Below the pieces are notes generated by a model. It saw only the letters and a program-made list of their open reading frames with translations, made no database searches and had not been told where the DNA came from. From assembly GCF_900182955.1 (NCBI RefSeq), contig NZ_FXUL01000028.1, forward strand, positions 1 through 64,000: a DNA stretch of 64,000 nt, written 5' to 3'. Source of the DNA: Noviherbaspirillum suwonense. GTDB taxonomy: Bacteria > Pseudomonadota > Gammaproteobacteria > Burkholderiales > Burkholderiaceae_D. This document shows, piece by piece, positions 38,783-52,200 of this stretch; positions within the stretch are counted from its first letter, which is position 1, and every line of letters begins with the position of its first letter. The translations under genes were made by a program, and so were the position numbers.

Positions 38783-39214
38783 ATGTTCAATCCTTCACAA
38801 CATGATGTGCGGCGCTTCTTCTGCGAGGCATTTCGCAAGGAGCGCACCCAGGAAATCCTGACGCCGCTGGAAGCGGTGGCGCGCGACTGGATCGTCCAGC
38901 ATCCCGAGTATGCCGGCCAGCTGGACGATGTCGAGCAGGCGCTCGCCGCCGACTACGGCGTCGAGGGCGGGCAGGCCAATCCCTTCCTGCACTTGTCGAT
39001 GCACCTGTCGATCGCCGAGCAGGTCTCGATCGACCAGCCGCCCGGCATCCGGGCCGCGACGCAGGCGCTGGCGCAAAGGCTGGGTTCCGAACACGACGCG
39101 CATCACCAGGTGATGGAATGCCTGGGCGAGATGATCTGGCATTCGCAGCGCAATGGCACGCCGCCGGACGGGGCCGCCTACCTGGACTGCGTGCGGCGCC
39201 GCGCCGGGCAGTAA
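38783..39214 (+). CDS. DUF1841 family protein
   Basis: A 143-aa cytoplasmic helical protein. It starts MFNPSQHDVRRFFCEAFRKE and contains NPFLHLSMHLSIAEQVSIDQPPG, the conserved core of DUF1841, with several His residues (LHLSMHL; HDAHHQ). Function unknown. It follows nth and ends before a hairpin shared with the convergent cytochrome unit. Confidence 0.8.
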   Translation: MFNPSQHDVRRFFCEAFRKERTQEILTPLEAVARDWIVQHPEYAGQLDDVEQALAADYGVEGGQANPFLHLSMHLSIAEQVSIDQPPGIRAATQALAQRLGSEHDAHHQVMECLGEMIWHSQRNGTPPDGAAYLDCVRRRAGQ

Positions 39215-39252
39215 TTCCAGTCATTGCAGCGCACGGCAGTAGCGGCGCGCAA

Positions 39253-39278
39253 TAAAAAAGCCACCTTGCGGTGGCTTC
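39253..39278 (-). terminator. Terminator of the cytochrome c operon (bidirectional hairpin)
   Basis: Stem AAGCCACC / GGTGGCTT with TTGC loop (39259-39277). On the minus strand it is followed by a run of T (TTTTTTATT), giving a good intrinsic terminator. It also sits after the DUF1841 gene on the plus strand. Confidence 0.85.
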
Positions 39279-39300
39279 CTGAGTGATCGGTCCAGCGGGT

Positions 39301-39651
39301 TCAGCGGCGCAGCACCAGCGTGCCTGGCAGGCTGTTCAGGTACGCGGAGATGTTGACGATGTCCTGGTGCGAGAGCGGCTTCGCCTGCGCGGCCATGATC
39401 GCGTTACCGCGGCCGTTGGCGCCGTCGGCGCCGCGCTGGTAGGCCACCAGCGCATGGGTCAGGTAATCGCGATGCTGGCCAGCCAGCTTGGGATAGCTGG
39501 GGTCGATCGGCGTGTTGTAGTCCTTGCCGTGGCAGGCTGCGCAGTTGTATTTCTCTGCGGCGGCCTTGCCGGCGTTGATGTCGCCGGCGGCATGGGCGGA
39601 GACGGACAGGGAAGACAGGGCCAGCAGGGCCGATGCGGTCAGTAATTTCAT
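39301..39651 (-). CDS. Periplasmic c-type cytochrome (class I)
   Basis: A 116-aa exported monoheme cytochrome: signal peptide about 1-22 (ALLALSSLSVSAHA), heme site CAACH, and a distal Met probably in NAIMAAQAKPLS. A GGAG site precedes ATG 39651. It lies 11 nt after a second small cytochrome gene, so the pair is probably an operon and a soluble electron shuttle related to cytochrome c4/c5 or c553. Confidence 0.88.
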   Translation of the reverse strand: MKLLTASALLALSSLSVSAHAAGDINAGKAAAEKYNCAACHGKDYNTPIDPSYPKLAGQHRDYLTHALVAYQRGADGANGRGNAIMAAQAKPLSHQDIVNISAYLNSLPGTLVLRR

Positions 39652-39662
39652 GGTGGCTCCGG

Positions 39663-39983
39663 TCACTTCTGCTGCGAATAATACGCAGCGACGTCGGCGA
39701 TGTCCTGGTCGGACAGGGTTGCTGCAATGCCGCGCATCGTCGGGTGCTTGCGCTCACCCTTCTTGTACGCATTCAACGCGTTTTCGATGTACTTGGCGGA
39801 CTGGCCGCCCAGCATGGGCACCTGGTACACCTCGGGGAACGAAGCCTTGTAGCCTGGAATGCCATGGCAGCCGATACAGCTTTCAACCTTGTTTGCTGCC
39901 GACTTCGTATTGCCTGTCGCGTCCGCGGCTGCAGCGAACTGGGCAATACCCGCAAGCGCGAGAAATGCGAATAAGTTTTTCAT
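39663..39983 (-). CDS. Periplasmic c-type cytochrome (class I)
   Basis: A 106-aa monoheme cytochrome with signal peptide (about 1-19), heme motif CIGCH and a distal Met in HPTMRGIAATLSDQD. Closely resembles the cytochrome encoded downstream (shared ACxGCH..P..GG/AGQ...Y pattern), suggesting an old duplication. Confidence 0.88.
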   Translation of the reverse strand: MKNLFAFLALAGIAQFAAAADATGNTKSAANKVESCIGCHGIPGYKASFPEVYQVPMLGGQSAKYIENALNAYKKGERKHPTMRGIAATLSDQDIADVAAYYSQQK

Positions 39984-40228
39984 GGTAGCTGGGGTAGTTA
40001 ATGCGAAACTGGCCGGCGCTGGAGCAAGTCCTGGCTACGACGCACCGAGATGGCGACCTCATGTTGCCTGTCCTGCCAAAACCGCTCGATTCTACCCGAA
40101 GAGTATCAAAGCGTCCACGTTGTATCGCCATCCGGACCGGTTCATCCAAACCGGCCGGCCGCCGGTCGGGCGGGGCTTGCCATGGTCTTTTATAATGCAC
40201 CGCATAAAACAATGATGGAGACAATGCG

Positions 40229-40369
40229 ATGCAGCCAGCGACAATGCAGCGCCGGCCGTGGCGGGCAGCCGCCATGCCCGCGCCCGGCACTACCCTCGCT
40301 ACCGGGATCACCCTGACCGCCGTTGCTGCCATGCCCGGCGCCAGCCTGTTCCGCCGGACGTCCGCATGA
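40229..40369 (+). CDS. Possible 46-aa leader peptide overlapping the MFS gene
   Basis: An ATG with GGAG eight bases upstream opens a 46-codon frame (MQPATMQRRPWRAAAMPAPG at the start), rich in Ala, Arg, Thr and Pro. It ends in a TGA overlapping the ATG of the MFS transporter gene (ATGA). The -10-like TATAAT at 40191-40196 lies upstream but no clear -35 is visible. The rest of the 380-bp gap from 39984 shows nothing else. The ATGA overlap suggests coupling; it may equally be a chance frame in GC-rich DNA. Confidence 0.3.
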   Translation: MQPATMQRRPWRAAAMPAPGTTLATGITLTAVAAMPGASLFRRTSA

Positions 40370-41586
40370 CGACCAGGCCCTCCGCAGCGCTGCCCTCCTC
40401 CGCCAAAGCCTCGGGCATGCCCAACAGCCGGGGCTGGGCAATGGTCGCCGCCGGCGCGCTGGTCATCATGGTCGTGGTCGTATTCGCCCGGCTTTCCTAC
40501 GGCTTCATCCTGCCCTTCATGCGCAGCGCGCTCGGCCTGAGCTACCAGCAGGCCGGCACGCTGGGCACCGCCAGCGCGCTCGGTTACCTTCTGCTGATCA
40601 TGGTGGCCGGCATGGTCGCCTCGCGCTGGGGCGGCCGGCTCGCGGTGCTGTCGGGCGTGGCGATGACCATGGCCGGCTTCGGCGGGCTTGCGCTGGCCTC
40701 GGACTACCGGCTGCTGGTCGCGCTGATGGCGCTGCTCGGCTTCGGCACCGCGTTTTCCTATACCCCGGTGATCTCCCTGCTCGCCGCCTGGTTTCCCGAA
40801 CGCCGCGGCGCCGTCATCGGCATCGCCAACAGCGGCGTCGGCCTGGGCCTGCTGCTCTCGGGTTCGCTGGTGCCCGCGCTGCATGCGTCCTATGCCGAAC
40901 GCGGCTGGCGCATTGCGTGGGCCTTGTTTGCGCTGACCGCGCTGGTGGCGCTGGTCGCCGGCTTTTTCCTGCTGCGCAATCCGGTCGGCGCCGGCCCGAC
41001 CGGCACGCACAAGGTTGACAAGGCCAAGGTCTTCCGCAACAGCCATGTGATCACCGTCGGCCTGCTGTACGGCATTGTCGGCATCACCTACATCGTCCAG
41101 GCGATCTTCATGTACAGCTTCGCGCTGGAGTCCGGCGTGCCGGCGCTCACAGCGGGCAGGCTGGCCGCGGTGACCGGCATCCTGTCGATCTTTTCCAGTC
41201 CGTGCTGGGGCTGGCTGTCAGACCGCTACGGCCGCGCGCTGGTGCTGCGCATCTGCGTCAGCATGACCTTGCTGGGCATACTGATCCCGGTCGTCACGCC
41301 GACGCTGGGCGGCTTCGCCGCACACTTCCTGATAGTGGGCTGCACGCTGTCGGGCATGTTCGGCGCGATCCTCGCGGCGTCGACCGAAACGGTTGGGCCG
41401 CACGAAGCGCCGCTCGCGGTCAGCTTCGTCACGCTGTTCTACGCGGTCGGCCAGTTCGCCGGCCCCGCCGCGGCCGGGCTGCTGATCGAGCATGCGGGAG
41501 GATTCCGCTCCGCGTTCGCCGCCTGCTGCATGGTGCTGGCGGCCGGCGTCGGCCTCACGCTGCGCCTGGGCCGCGCGCGCCGCTGA
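40366..41586 (+). CDS. MFS transporter, YbfB/YjiJ-like
   Basis: A 406-aa major facilitator with about twelve helices. Recognisable elements are VFARLSYGFILPFMRSALGL in helix 1 (typical of the YbfB/oxalate-formate-like branch), the motif A-like loop VASRWGGRLAVLSG between helices 2 and 3, and WGWLSDRYGRALVLR at the start of the second half. Substrate unknown. ATG 40366; an upstream in-frame start adds an Arg/His-rich stretch not seen in the family. Confidence 0.83.
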   Translation: MTTRPSAALPSSAKASGMPNSRGWAMVAAGALVIMVVVVFARLSYGFILPFMRSALGLSYQQAGTLGTASALGYLLLIMVAGMVASRWGGRLAVLSGVAMTMAGFGGLALASDYRLLVALMALLGFGTAFSYTPVISLLAAWFPERRGAVIGIANSGVGLGLLLSGSLVPALHASYAERGWRIAWALFALTALVALVAGFFLLRNPVGAGPTGTHKVDKAKVFRNSHVITVGLLYGIVGITYIVQAIFMYSFALESGVPALTAGRLAAVTGILSIFSSPCWGWLSDRYGRALVLRICVSMTLLGILIPVVTPTLGGFAAHFLIVGCTLSGMFGAILAASTETVGPHEAPLAVSFVTLFYAVGQFAGPAAAGLLIEHAGGFRSAFAACCMVLAAGVGLTLRLGRARR

Positions 41587-41694
41587 CCGCATGTGCCCGA
41601 TCAACATGCGGCCGGGATCTTTCGCCGCGCTGGCCGATCCAACGGGCATATCCTGCGGCGACAGCCGCCGCAATCAACCAGAAAGGACAGGCCG

Positions 41695-42030
41695 ATGGCA
41701 ATCAGCACCGCGCAACTTGATGAGATGCATGACAGGCTGCAGGCCCTGAAGCAAAGCCTGGCGGGCCGCGACCAGTCGCCGGACATGCCGATGGCGGAGG
41801 ACGATCCTCTGGCGGCGATGGCGCTCGACTGCGAGTTCCCGCTGCCGTCGCCGCTGACGGCCCGCACCCTTGCCGCCGAAGTCGACCGCAAGCTCGACAA
41901 CGTCGCGGTGCTGATGGACCGGGCGCAGCAGCATGAAGCGCTGCCGCCGGAAATGCGCGCCGCGGCCGACCAGGAGAACTCGATGCTGGTCGAGGACTAC
42001 AAGGAAGGCGGCGTCGCCGACGGCGCCTGA
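41695..42030 (+). CDS. Hypothetical helical protein
   Basis: A 111-aa acidic cytoplasmic protein with an AAAGGA site before its ATG. I do not recognise a family. It has an N-terminal helix MAISTAQLDEMHDRLQALKQ, a Pro-rich middle (FPLPSPLTART) and a second helix rich in Glu and Ala. It lies between the MFS gene and the moxR gene, about 90 bp before the latter. Confidence 0.6.
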   Translation: MAISTAQLDEMHDRLQALKQSLAGRDQSPDMPMAEDDPLAAMALDCEFPLPSPLTARTLAAEVDRKLDNVAVLMDRAQQHEALPPEMRAAADQENSMLVEDYKEGGVADGA

Positions 42031-42122
42031 CCGCGGGCCGGCATGGCCGGCGCCGCCGAATACTTGCCGGGAATTTCTCGCTTATACTCGTGGCTATCTT
42101 TCTTCCATGACCACGGGACATC

Positions 42123-42977
42123 ATGCGACCAGACCATCGCTTCACCGGCTCCGAGCAATACGTTGCGACCGACGACCTGAAACTTGCCGTCAATGCGGCA
42201 ATGACATTGCAGCGGCCGCTGCTGATCAAGGGCGAGCCGGGCACCGGCAAGACCATGCTTGCCGAGGAAGTCGCGGCTGCGCTGAACATGCCGCTGATGC
42301 AGTGGCATATCAAGTCCACCACCAAGGCCCAGCAGGGCCTGTACGAATATGACGCGGTGTCGCGGCTGCGCGACTCGCAGCTCGGCGACGAGCGCGTCAA
42401 GGACATCCACAACTACATCGTCAAGGGCGTGCTGTGGCAGGCCTTCACCGCCGACGAACGCGTGGTGCTGCTGATCGACGAGATCGACAAGGCCGACATC
42501 GAATTCCCGAACGACCTGCTGCGCGAACTCGACCGGATGGAATTCTATGTCTACGAGACGCGCGAGATGGTCAAGGCCAAGCACCGGCCGCTGGTCATCA
42601 TCACGTCCAACAATGAAAAGGAATTGCCGGACGCGTTCCTGCGCCGCTGCTTCTTCCATTACATCAAGTTCCCGGACAAGGACACGATGGCGCAGATCGT
42701 CGAGGTCCACTTCCCCGACCTGAAGAAGGAACTGCTGTCCAAGGCGCTGGAGACCTTTTACGAAGTGCGCGACGTCAATGGCCTGAAGAAGAAGCCTTCG
42801 ACGTCCGAGCTGCTGGACTGGCTCAAGCTGCTGCTGGCCGAAGACATCCCGCCGGAGGCGCTGCGCGCCAAGGACCCGAAAAATGCGGTGCCGCCGCTGC
42901 ATGGCGCGCTGCTGAAGAACGAGCAGGACGTGCACCTGTTCGAGCGCCTGGTCTTCATGTCCCGCAACAACCGCTGA
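42123..42977 (+). CDS. MoxR-family AAA+ ATPase
   Basis: A 284-aa ATPase with Walker A GEPGTGKT (37-44), Walker B VVLLIDEIDKAD, sensor 1 in VIITSNNEKELPDAF and the following RRCFFHYIKFPD typical of MoxR/CoxD-like proteins. These act as chaperones that mature or activate partner complexes together with VWA proteins. A VWA protein gene follows after one intervening acetyltransferase gene. Confidence 0.9.
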   Translation: MRPDHRFTGSEQYVATDDLKLAVNAAMTLQRPLLIKGEPGTGKTMLAEEVAAALNMPLMQWHIKSTTKAQQGLYEYDAVSRLRDSQLGDERVKDIHNYIVKGVLWQAFTADERVVLLIDEIDKADIEFPNDLLRELDRMEFYVYETREMVKAKHRPLVIITSNNEKELPDAFLRRCFFHYIKFPDKDTMAQIVEVHFPDLKKELLSKALETFYEVRDVNGLKKKPSTSELLDWLKLLLAEDIPPEALRAKDPKNAVPPLHGALLKNEQDVHLFERLVFMSRNNR

Positions 42978-42992
42978 CACGCCGGGCATCGC

Positions 42993-43577
42993 ATGGCATT
43001 CATTGAACCGGTGACGCTGACAGGCCGCCACGTGCAGCTCGAGCCGCTGGCGCCCGGGCATCACGATGCGCTGGTCGCCGCGGCATCCGACGGCGAACTG
43101 TGGAAGCTCTGGTACACGTCGGTGCCGTCGCCGCAGACGATGCGCAACTGGCTCGAAACGGCGCTGTCGATGCGCGCCCATGACGACCTGGCGTTTGCAA
43201 TACGCGACATGCGCGACGGCAGCATCGTCGGCAGCACCCGCTATTTCCGGGTCGACGCGGCCAGCCGCCGGCTTGAGATCGGCCATACCTGGTATGCCCG
43301 GCGCGCGCAGCGCACCGGCATCAACACCGAGGCGAAGCTGCTGCTGCTGGGCCATGCGTTCGACGCGCTGCAGTGCATCGCGGTGGAATTCCGGACGCAC
43401 TGGATGAACCACCAGTCGCGCGAGGCCATCGCCCGGCTCGGCGCCAGGCAGGACGGCGTATTGCGCAACCACCTGCGCATGCCGGACGGCACGCTGCGCG
43501 ACACCGTGGTGTTTTCCATCATTGATTCGGAATGGCCGACCGTGAAGCGCCATCTGCAATTCAAACTCGAACGGTAG
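42993..43577 (+). CDS. GNAT-family N-acetyltransferase (RimJ/RimL-like)
   Basis: A 194-aa acetyltransferase. It begins with the RimJ/L-type TLTGRHVQLEPLAPGHHDAL, has the acetyl-CoA binding region in HTWYARRAQRTGINTEAKLL, and HWMNHQSREAIARLGARQDG near the C-terminus. Substrate unknown; it may modify ribosomal proteins or small amines. It is inserted between the MoxR and VWA genes with short gaps (15 and 6 nt), so all three are probably co-transcribed. Confidence 0.87.
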   Translation: MAFIEPVTLTGRHVQLEPLAPGHHDALVAAASDGELWKLWYTSVPSPQTMRNWLETALSMRAHDDLAFAIRDMRDGSIVGSTRYFRVDAASRRLEIGHTWYARRAQRTGINTEAKLLLLGHAFDALQCIAVEFRTHWMNHQSREAIARLGARQDGVLRNHLRMPDGTLRDTVVFSIIDSEWPTVKRHLQFKLER

Positions 43578-43583
43578 GACAGC

Positions 43584-44753
43584 ATGCTGATCGACTTCTT
43601 TTTTACCCTCAAAGACGCAAAGATCCCGGTCTCCATCAAGGAGTACCTGATCCTGATGGAAGCCATGCAGAAGCAGGTGATCGCGCCTTCGCTGGACGAG
43701 TTCTATTACCTGTCGCGGATGACGCTGGTGAAGGACGAGGCCCATTACGACAAGTTCGACAAGGCGTTCGGCCTGTATTTCAAGGGCATCGACACGCTGT
43801 TCGAGAAGCATCCCGAGATTCCGCTGGAATGGTTGATGAAGCGCATCGAGCGCGAGCTGACCGACGAGCAGCGGGCCGCGATCGAGAAGTTCGGCTACGA
43901 CAAGCTGATGGACCGCCTGAAGGAACTGCTGGCCGAGCAGAAGGAAAAGCACGAAGGCGGCAGCAAGTGGATAGGCACCGGCGGCACCTCGCCCTTCGGC
44001 AACGGCGGCGAGAACCCGGAAGGCATACGCATCGGCGGCGAAGGCGGCAAGCGCAGCGCGGTCAAGGTCTGGGAATCGCGCGCCTACCGCGACTACGACA
44101 GCGAGCGCGAGCTCGGCACCCGCAACATCAAGGTGGCCTTGCGCCGGCTGCGCAAGTTCGCGCGCGAAGGCGCCGAGGACGAACTCGCGCTCGATGACAC
44201 CATCCGCGCCACCGCCAACAATGCCGGCTACCTCGACATCCGGATGCAGCCCGAGCGCAAGAACAACATCAAGGTGCTGATGCTGCTGGACGTCGGCGGC
44301 ACGATGGACGACCACATCACGCGCACCGAGGAATTGTTTTCGGCCTCCAAGACCGAGTTCAAGAACATGGAGTTCTACTACTTCCACAACTGCGTCTACG
44401 ACTACCTGTGGAAGAACAACCGCCGCCGCCATGCCGAGCGCTTTCCGACCTGGGACATCCTGCGCAAGTACACGCCGGACACCAAGCTGATCTTCGTCGG
44501 CGACGCCACGATGAGCCCGTACGAGATCCTGCAGCCGGGCGGCTCGGTCGAATACAACAACGAGGAAGCCGGCGCCGAATGGCTGCAGCGCTTCACCCGC
44601 CAGTTCCCCAAGTTCGTCTGGCTCAACCCGGAGCCGGAGGGCCTGTGGCAATACAGGCAGTCGATCGCGGTGATCCGCCAGATCATGAACAACCGGATGT
44701 TCCCGCTGACGATAGAGGGGCTGGAACGCGGGATGCGGCTGCTGAGCAAGTAG
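43584..44753 (+). CDS. VWA-domain protein, CoxE-like partner of MoxR
   Basis: A 389-aa cytoplasmic protein. A helical N-terminal region is followed by a Gly-rich linker (about 130-155, GTGGTSPFGNGGENPEG) and a von Willebrand A domain from about 230. The metal-binding MIDAS is DVGGTMD, that is D-x-G-x-T instead of the classical D-x-S-x-S, so metal binding may be weaker or different. VFVGDATMSPYE-type residues follow near 310. Pairs with the MoxR ATPase. Confidence 0.85.
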   Translation: MLIDFFFTLKDAKIPVSIKEYLILMEAMQKQVIAPSLDEFYYLSRMTLVKDEAHYDKFDKAFGLYFKGIDTLFEKHPEIPLEWLMKRIERELTDEQRAAIEKFGYDKLMDRLKELLAEQKEKHEGGSKWIGTGGTSPFGNGGENPEGIRIGGEGGKRSAVKVWESRAYRDYDSERELGTRNIKVALRRLRKFAREGAEDELALDDTIRATANNAGYLDIRMQPERKNNIKVLMLLDVGGTMDDHITRTEELFSASKTEFKNMEFYYFHNCVYDYLWKNNRRRHAERFPTWDILRKYTPDTKLIFVGDATMSPYEILQPGGSVEYNNEEAGAEWLQRFTRQFPKFVWLNPEPEGLWQYRQSIAVIRQIMNNRMFPLTIEGLERGMRLLSK

Positions 44754-44929
44754 GTTCTCCCCTTCGCGCACCCGACCGCGTGCCCGACCACCGGGGCGCG
44801 CGGGCCGGTACGGTACGGTGTACCGGCCGCGCTGGATACACCGGGCAGACTGCCCACCGAGCAGGCGGTTCCGGCACCCGCTGCCGGCGTCGCCTCATAG
44901 CTGACGCGCTCCCGGACAGCGGATTTTAA

Positions 44930-44945
44930 CTGTATTTTTATACAG
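44930..44945. promoter_or_regulatory. LexA (SOS) box upstream of parE
   Basis: CTGTATTTTTATACAG satisfies CTGT-N8-ACAG and resembles the enterobacterial SOS box closely. A -10-like TACAAT (44954-44959) follows 8 bp later, so LexA bound here would cover the -35. The 343-bp region between the VWA gene and parE shows no other feature except a short AT-rich patch around this box. Confidence 0.75.
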
Positions 44946-45096
44946 TATTTTGGTACAATCCTTTCTTGCCTGCCAGTACCGGCACACTTGAAGTTCGCCT
45001 CCGACGCCGCATTTTCATTAGAATGCATGCACTTTGGCCCGCCGAACTCCCGTCGCCGGCGAGGCATTCCACGGTCTTCCACCTGTTTTACATCGT

Positions 45097-47084
<1,988 letters not shown>

Positions 47085-47085
<1 letters not shown>

Positions 47086-47852
47086 TGCGACTCGCCGTGC
47101 TTCTTGCGGGAATGGCGCTGGCCTGTGCGGCAACCGTCGCGCGGGCCGATATCTACGGCTACATCGACGCCGAGGGCAATGCGCATTTCTCCGCCGAGAA
47201 GCTCGACGAGCGTTACCAGCTGTTCCTGCGCGGCGACGGCGCATTCGACTCGGCCGAACTCAAGGCGCCGGCCGCACCTGCAGCTGCGGCGCCGCAGGGC
47301 GCGATCCAGCAATACCTGGCCCGGCATCCGAACCTGAAAAAGTACGAGCCGCTGATGACGCAGGCCGCGCACGACTATGCGGTCGAGCTGCCCCTGCTGA
47401 AGGCGGTGATGGCCGCGGAATCCGGCTTCAACCCGGGCGCGGTGTCGCCGAAAGGCGCGGTCGGCCTGATGCAGGTGATGCCCGCCACCGCCGAGCGCTA
47501 CGGGCTGCAGGCCGACAAGCGCAACAGCGTCAGCGAAAAGCTGGCCGACCCGAAGACCAACATCCGTCTCGGCGCGCGCTACCTGCGCGACCTGATGCGC
47601 ATGTTCCCCGACCAGATGGCGCTGGTGCTGGCGTCGTACAACGCCGGCGAAGGCGCGGTGCAGAAATACCGCAACCGGGTGCCGCCCTACCCCGAGACCC
47701 AGAATTACGTGAAGCTGGTGACCCAGTTCTACCATCTCTACAAGCCGGCGCAGCCGGCCAGCCCGGCGCAGGCGGCATCCGCCAGCGGCCGGGTCTACCT
47801 GACCATACCTGGCCGCGGCAACATGCCGACGCGGTCCGTAATCGAACAATGA
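47085..47852 (+). CDS. Lytic transglycosylase (SLT domain)
   Basis: A 255-aa exported peptidoglycan lyase: signal peptide about 1-21, a short DUF4124-like segment ([13 protein letters not shown]), then an SLT domain with catalytic Glu in [20 protein letters not shown] followed by [11 protein letters not shown] and [11 protein letters not shown]. Gene order parE-transglycosylase-parC with 1-nt and 13-nt junctions makes it part of the topoisomerase IV operon. Confidence 0.92.
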
Positions 47853-47865
47853 CCCTGATCTTTTC

Positions 47866-50172
<2,307 letters not shown>

Positions 50173-50354
50173 GCCTTGTAGCGTGACGCGGGACTGTGCA
50201 GGTGCAAATGCCCTGCAAGTCCCTCTTGTGCATGGATTAAAGACCGTTCACATGCGCCGACAACTTGGCGCGTTGTCTGGAGCGGATGCAGGAAATCAGC
50301 GTCTCCGGCTGCTTTGGTCAAGATTTCAGCGGCACAAGGCGAGTCCGTGCCGAC

Positions 50355-50385
50355 GCAGCGCGCCTGCCGTCGGCAGGCGCGCTGC
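50355..50385. terminator. Hairpin between convergent parC and aminotransferase genes
   Basis: Perfect 14-base arms GCAGCGCGCCTGCC (50355-50368) and complement (50372-50385) with a 3-nt loop, directly after the aminotransferase stop on the minus strand. No T run on either strand, so function as terminator is likely but not certain. Confidence 0.6.
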
Positions 50386-50389
50386 CTGA

Positions 50390-51583
50390 TTACATCCGTG
50401 CTGCGATCAGCTTGCCCAGCTTTTCCACGCCAATGCGTATCTGCTCCGGCGGCACGGTGACGAAGCTCAGGCGCAGCGTATTCGGCTCCGGCGTATTCGC
50501 ATAGAACGGCGCGCCCGGCACGAAGGCCACGTTCTGCGCGACCGCCGCCTCCAGCAGCTCCATGCTGTTGATGTGCTTGGGCAGCGTGACCCAGATGAAC
50601 ATGCCGCCCTGCGGCCGGGTCCAGCTCGCGCCAGCCGGGAAGAATTCCTGCAGCGCGTCCAGCATGGACTGGCACTGGGCCGCGTACAGCTTGCGTATGG
50701 TCGGGATATGCTCGGTCAGGAAGCCGTCCTTGACCACTTCATGCACCACCATCTGCGTCAGCTGCGCGGTGTGCAGGTCGGTCGCCTGCTTGGCCTGCTC
50801 CATCTTGCGCGCCAGCGGCACCGGCGCGACCGCGTAGCCCAGCCGGATGCCCGGTGTCAGCACCTTGGAGAACGAACCCATGTAGACCACGCCGGACGGA
50901 TTCATGTTCAGCAGCTTGGGCAGCGGCTCGCCGTTGTAGCTGAGCGCGCCATACGGGTCGTCCTCGATCAGCGGCACGCGCAGGCGGGCGCAGGCTTCGA
51001 CCAGCGCGATCCGGCGGGCCAGCGTCATGCTGCGGCCGGTCGGGTTCTGGAAGTTGGGCAGCGAATACAGCAGGCGCGCGCCCTGCCCGACCGCATCCAG
51101 CGCTTCCGGCACCAGGCCGTCGTCGTCGGTCGCAACGGAAACGAACTCCGGACGGTAGACGGAGAACGCCTGCAGCGCGCCCAGGTAGCTGGGCGTCTCC
51201 ACCAGGATCTTGCTGCCTTCGTCGATCAGCACCTTGCCAAGCAAGTCCAGCCCCTGCTGCGAGCCGGACAGCATCAGCACCTGTTCCGGGACGATCGGGC
51301 AATCGGACGTCGACAGCGAGTCGGCGATCCATTCGCGCAGTGGCGCATAGCCATCGCTCGGTCCGTACTGCAGCGCCACCTTGCCGGCGCGGCTGAGCAC
51401 CGCGTCATAGGCCTCGCGCATGCGCTCGACCGGGAAAGTCTGCGGCGACGGCAGGCCGCCTGCGAAGGAAATGATCTCCGGGCGCATCGTGATCTTCAGG
51501 ATTTCACGGATGGCGGAGCTTTGCAGCTGCTCGGCGCGTTGCGAGAACTGCCACTGTATGGGGTTGGGGTTTTCTATTTTCAT
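50390..51583 (-). CDS. PLP-dependent aminotransferase (class I/II, 2-aminoadipate aminotransferase-like)
   Basis: A 397-aa cytoplasmic aminotransferase of the LysN/MocR-catalytic-domain type, without a DNA-binding domain. It starts with IREILKITMRPEIISFAGGLP, a hallmark of this branch. The PLP lysine lies in GSFSKVLTPGIRLGY; LPNFQNPTGRSM and DDPYGALSY are the usual cofactor contacts. Substrates may be 2-aminoadipate, branched-chain or aromatic amino acids. A RidA-family gene follows it on the same strand upstream, which fits removal of reactive enamine by-products of PLP enzymes. Confidence 0.88.
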   Translation of the reverse strand: MKIENPNPIQWQFSQRAEQLQSSAIREILKITMRPEIISFAGGLPSPQTFPVERMREAYDAVLSRAGKVALQYGPSDGYAPLREWIADSLSTSDCPIVPEQVLMLSGSQQGLDLLGKVLIDEGSKILVETPSYLGALQAFSVYRPEFVSVATDDDGLVPEALDAVGQGARLLYSLPNFQNPTGRSMTLARRIALVEACARLRVPLIEDDPYGALSYNGEPLPKLLNMNPSGVVYMGSFSKVLTPGIRLGYAVAPVPLARKMEQAKQATDLHTAQLTQMVVHEVVKDGFLTEHIPTIRKLYAAQCQSMLDALQEFFPAGASWTRPQGGMFIWVTLPKHINSMELLEAAVAQNVAFVPGAPFYANTPEPNTLRLSFVTVPPEQIRIGVEKLGKLIAARM

Positions 51584-51625
51584 GCTATGGACGTTGGAAT
51601 GCGGTAGAGGACCGGGAAGCCGGGG

Positions 51626-52084
51626 TCAGGCGATCTCGGCGATCAGTTCGATTTCGACGCAGGCGCCCAGCGGGATCTGCGCAACGCCGAAGGCGGAACG
51701 GGCATGGCGCCCGGCGTCGCCGAAGACCTCGACCAGCAGCTCGGACGCGCCATTGGTGACGAGGTGCTGCTCGGTATAGTCGGGCGTCGAATTGACAAGG
51801 CTCATGACCTTCACGATGCGCCTCACGCGGCCGAGGTCGCCGCCGCAGGCGGCCTTCAGGGTCGCGAGCAGGTCGATTGCGACCGCGCGCGCCGCGGTCA
51901 TGCCCTGCTCGGTGCCAAGGTCGCGCCCCAGTTGGCCGACCCATGGCTTGCCGTCCCGCTTTGCAATATGCCCGGACAGGAATACCAGGTTGCCGCTCTG
52001 CGCATACATCACATAGGCCGCGGCCGGCGCGGCGGCGGATGGCAAGTTAATACCGAGGGCAAGCAATTTTTCTTCGATGGACAT
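51626..52084 (-). CDS. RidA-family protein (enamine/imine deaminase-like)
   Basis: A 152-aa protein of the longer RidA/YjgF subgroup (YjgH/TdcF-like). It begins MSIEEKLLALGINLPSAAAP and contains LVFLSGHIAKRDG and a C-terminal GACVEIELIAEIA. The canonical RidA arginine next to the C-terminal Cys-Glu is replaced by an Ala-Cys-Val-Glu context, so deaminase activity is uncertain. It lies 42 nt upstream of the aminotransferase gene in the same direction. Confidence 0.82.
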   Translation of the reverse strand: MSIEEKLLALGINLPSAAAPAAAYVMYAQSGNLVFLSGHIAKRDGKPWVGQLGRDLGTEQGMTAARAVAIDLLATLKAACGGDLGRVRRIVKVMSLVNSTPDYTEQHLVTNGASELLVEVFGDAGRHARSAFGVAQIPLGACVEIELIAEIA

Positions 52085-52200
52085 GCGTGGCTCCGGAAAA
52101 ATGGCGCCCGGCGCTGGCGAGAGGCAGGATGCGCCGGGGAAACGTGCAATTTTACTCCTAAGCCTGCGTCCCCGGGACGGCAACATGCTTGAATTGCAGC

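Noticed and set aside
42064-42088. Sigma-70 promoter TTGCCG/TATACT before moxR
   Set aside because: The spacer is only 13 nt, too short for a normal promoter.
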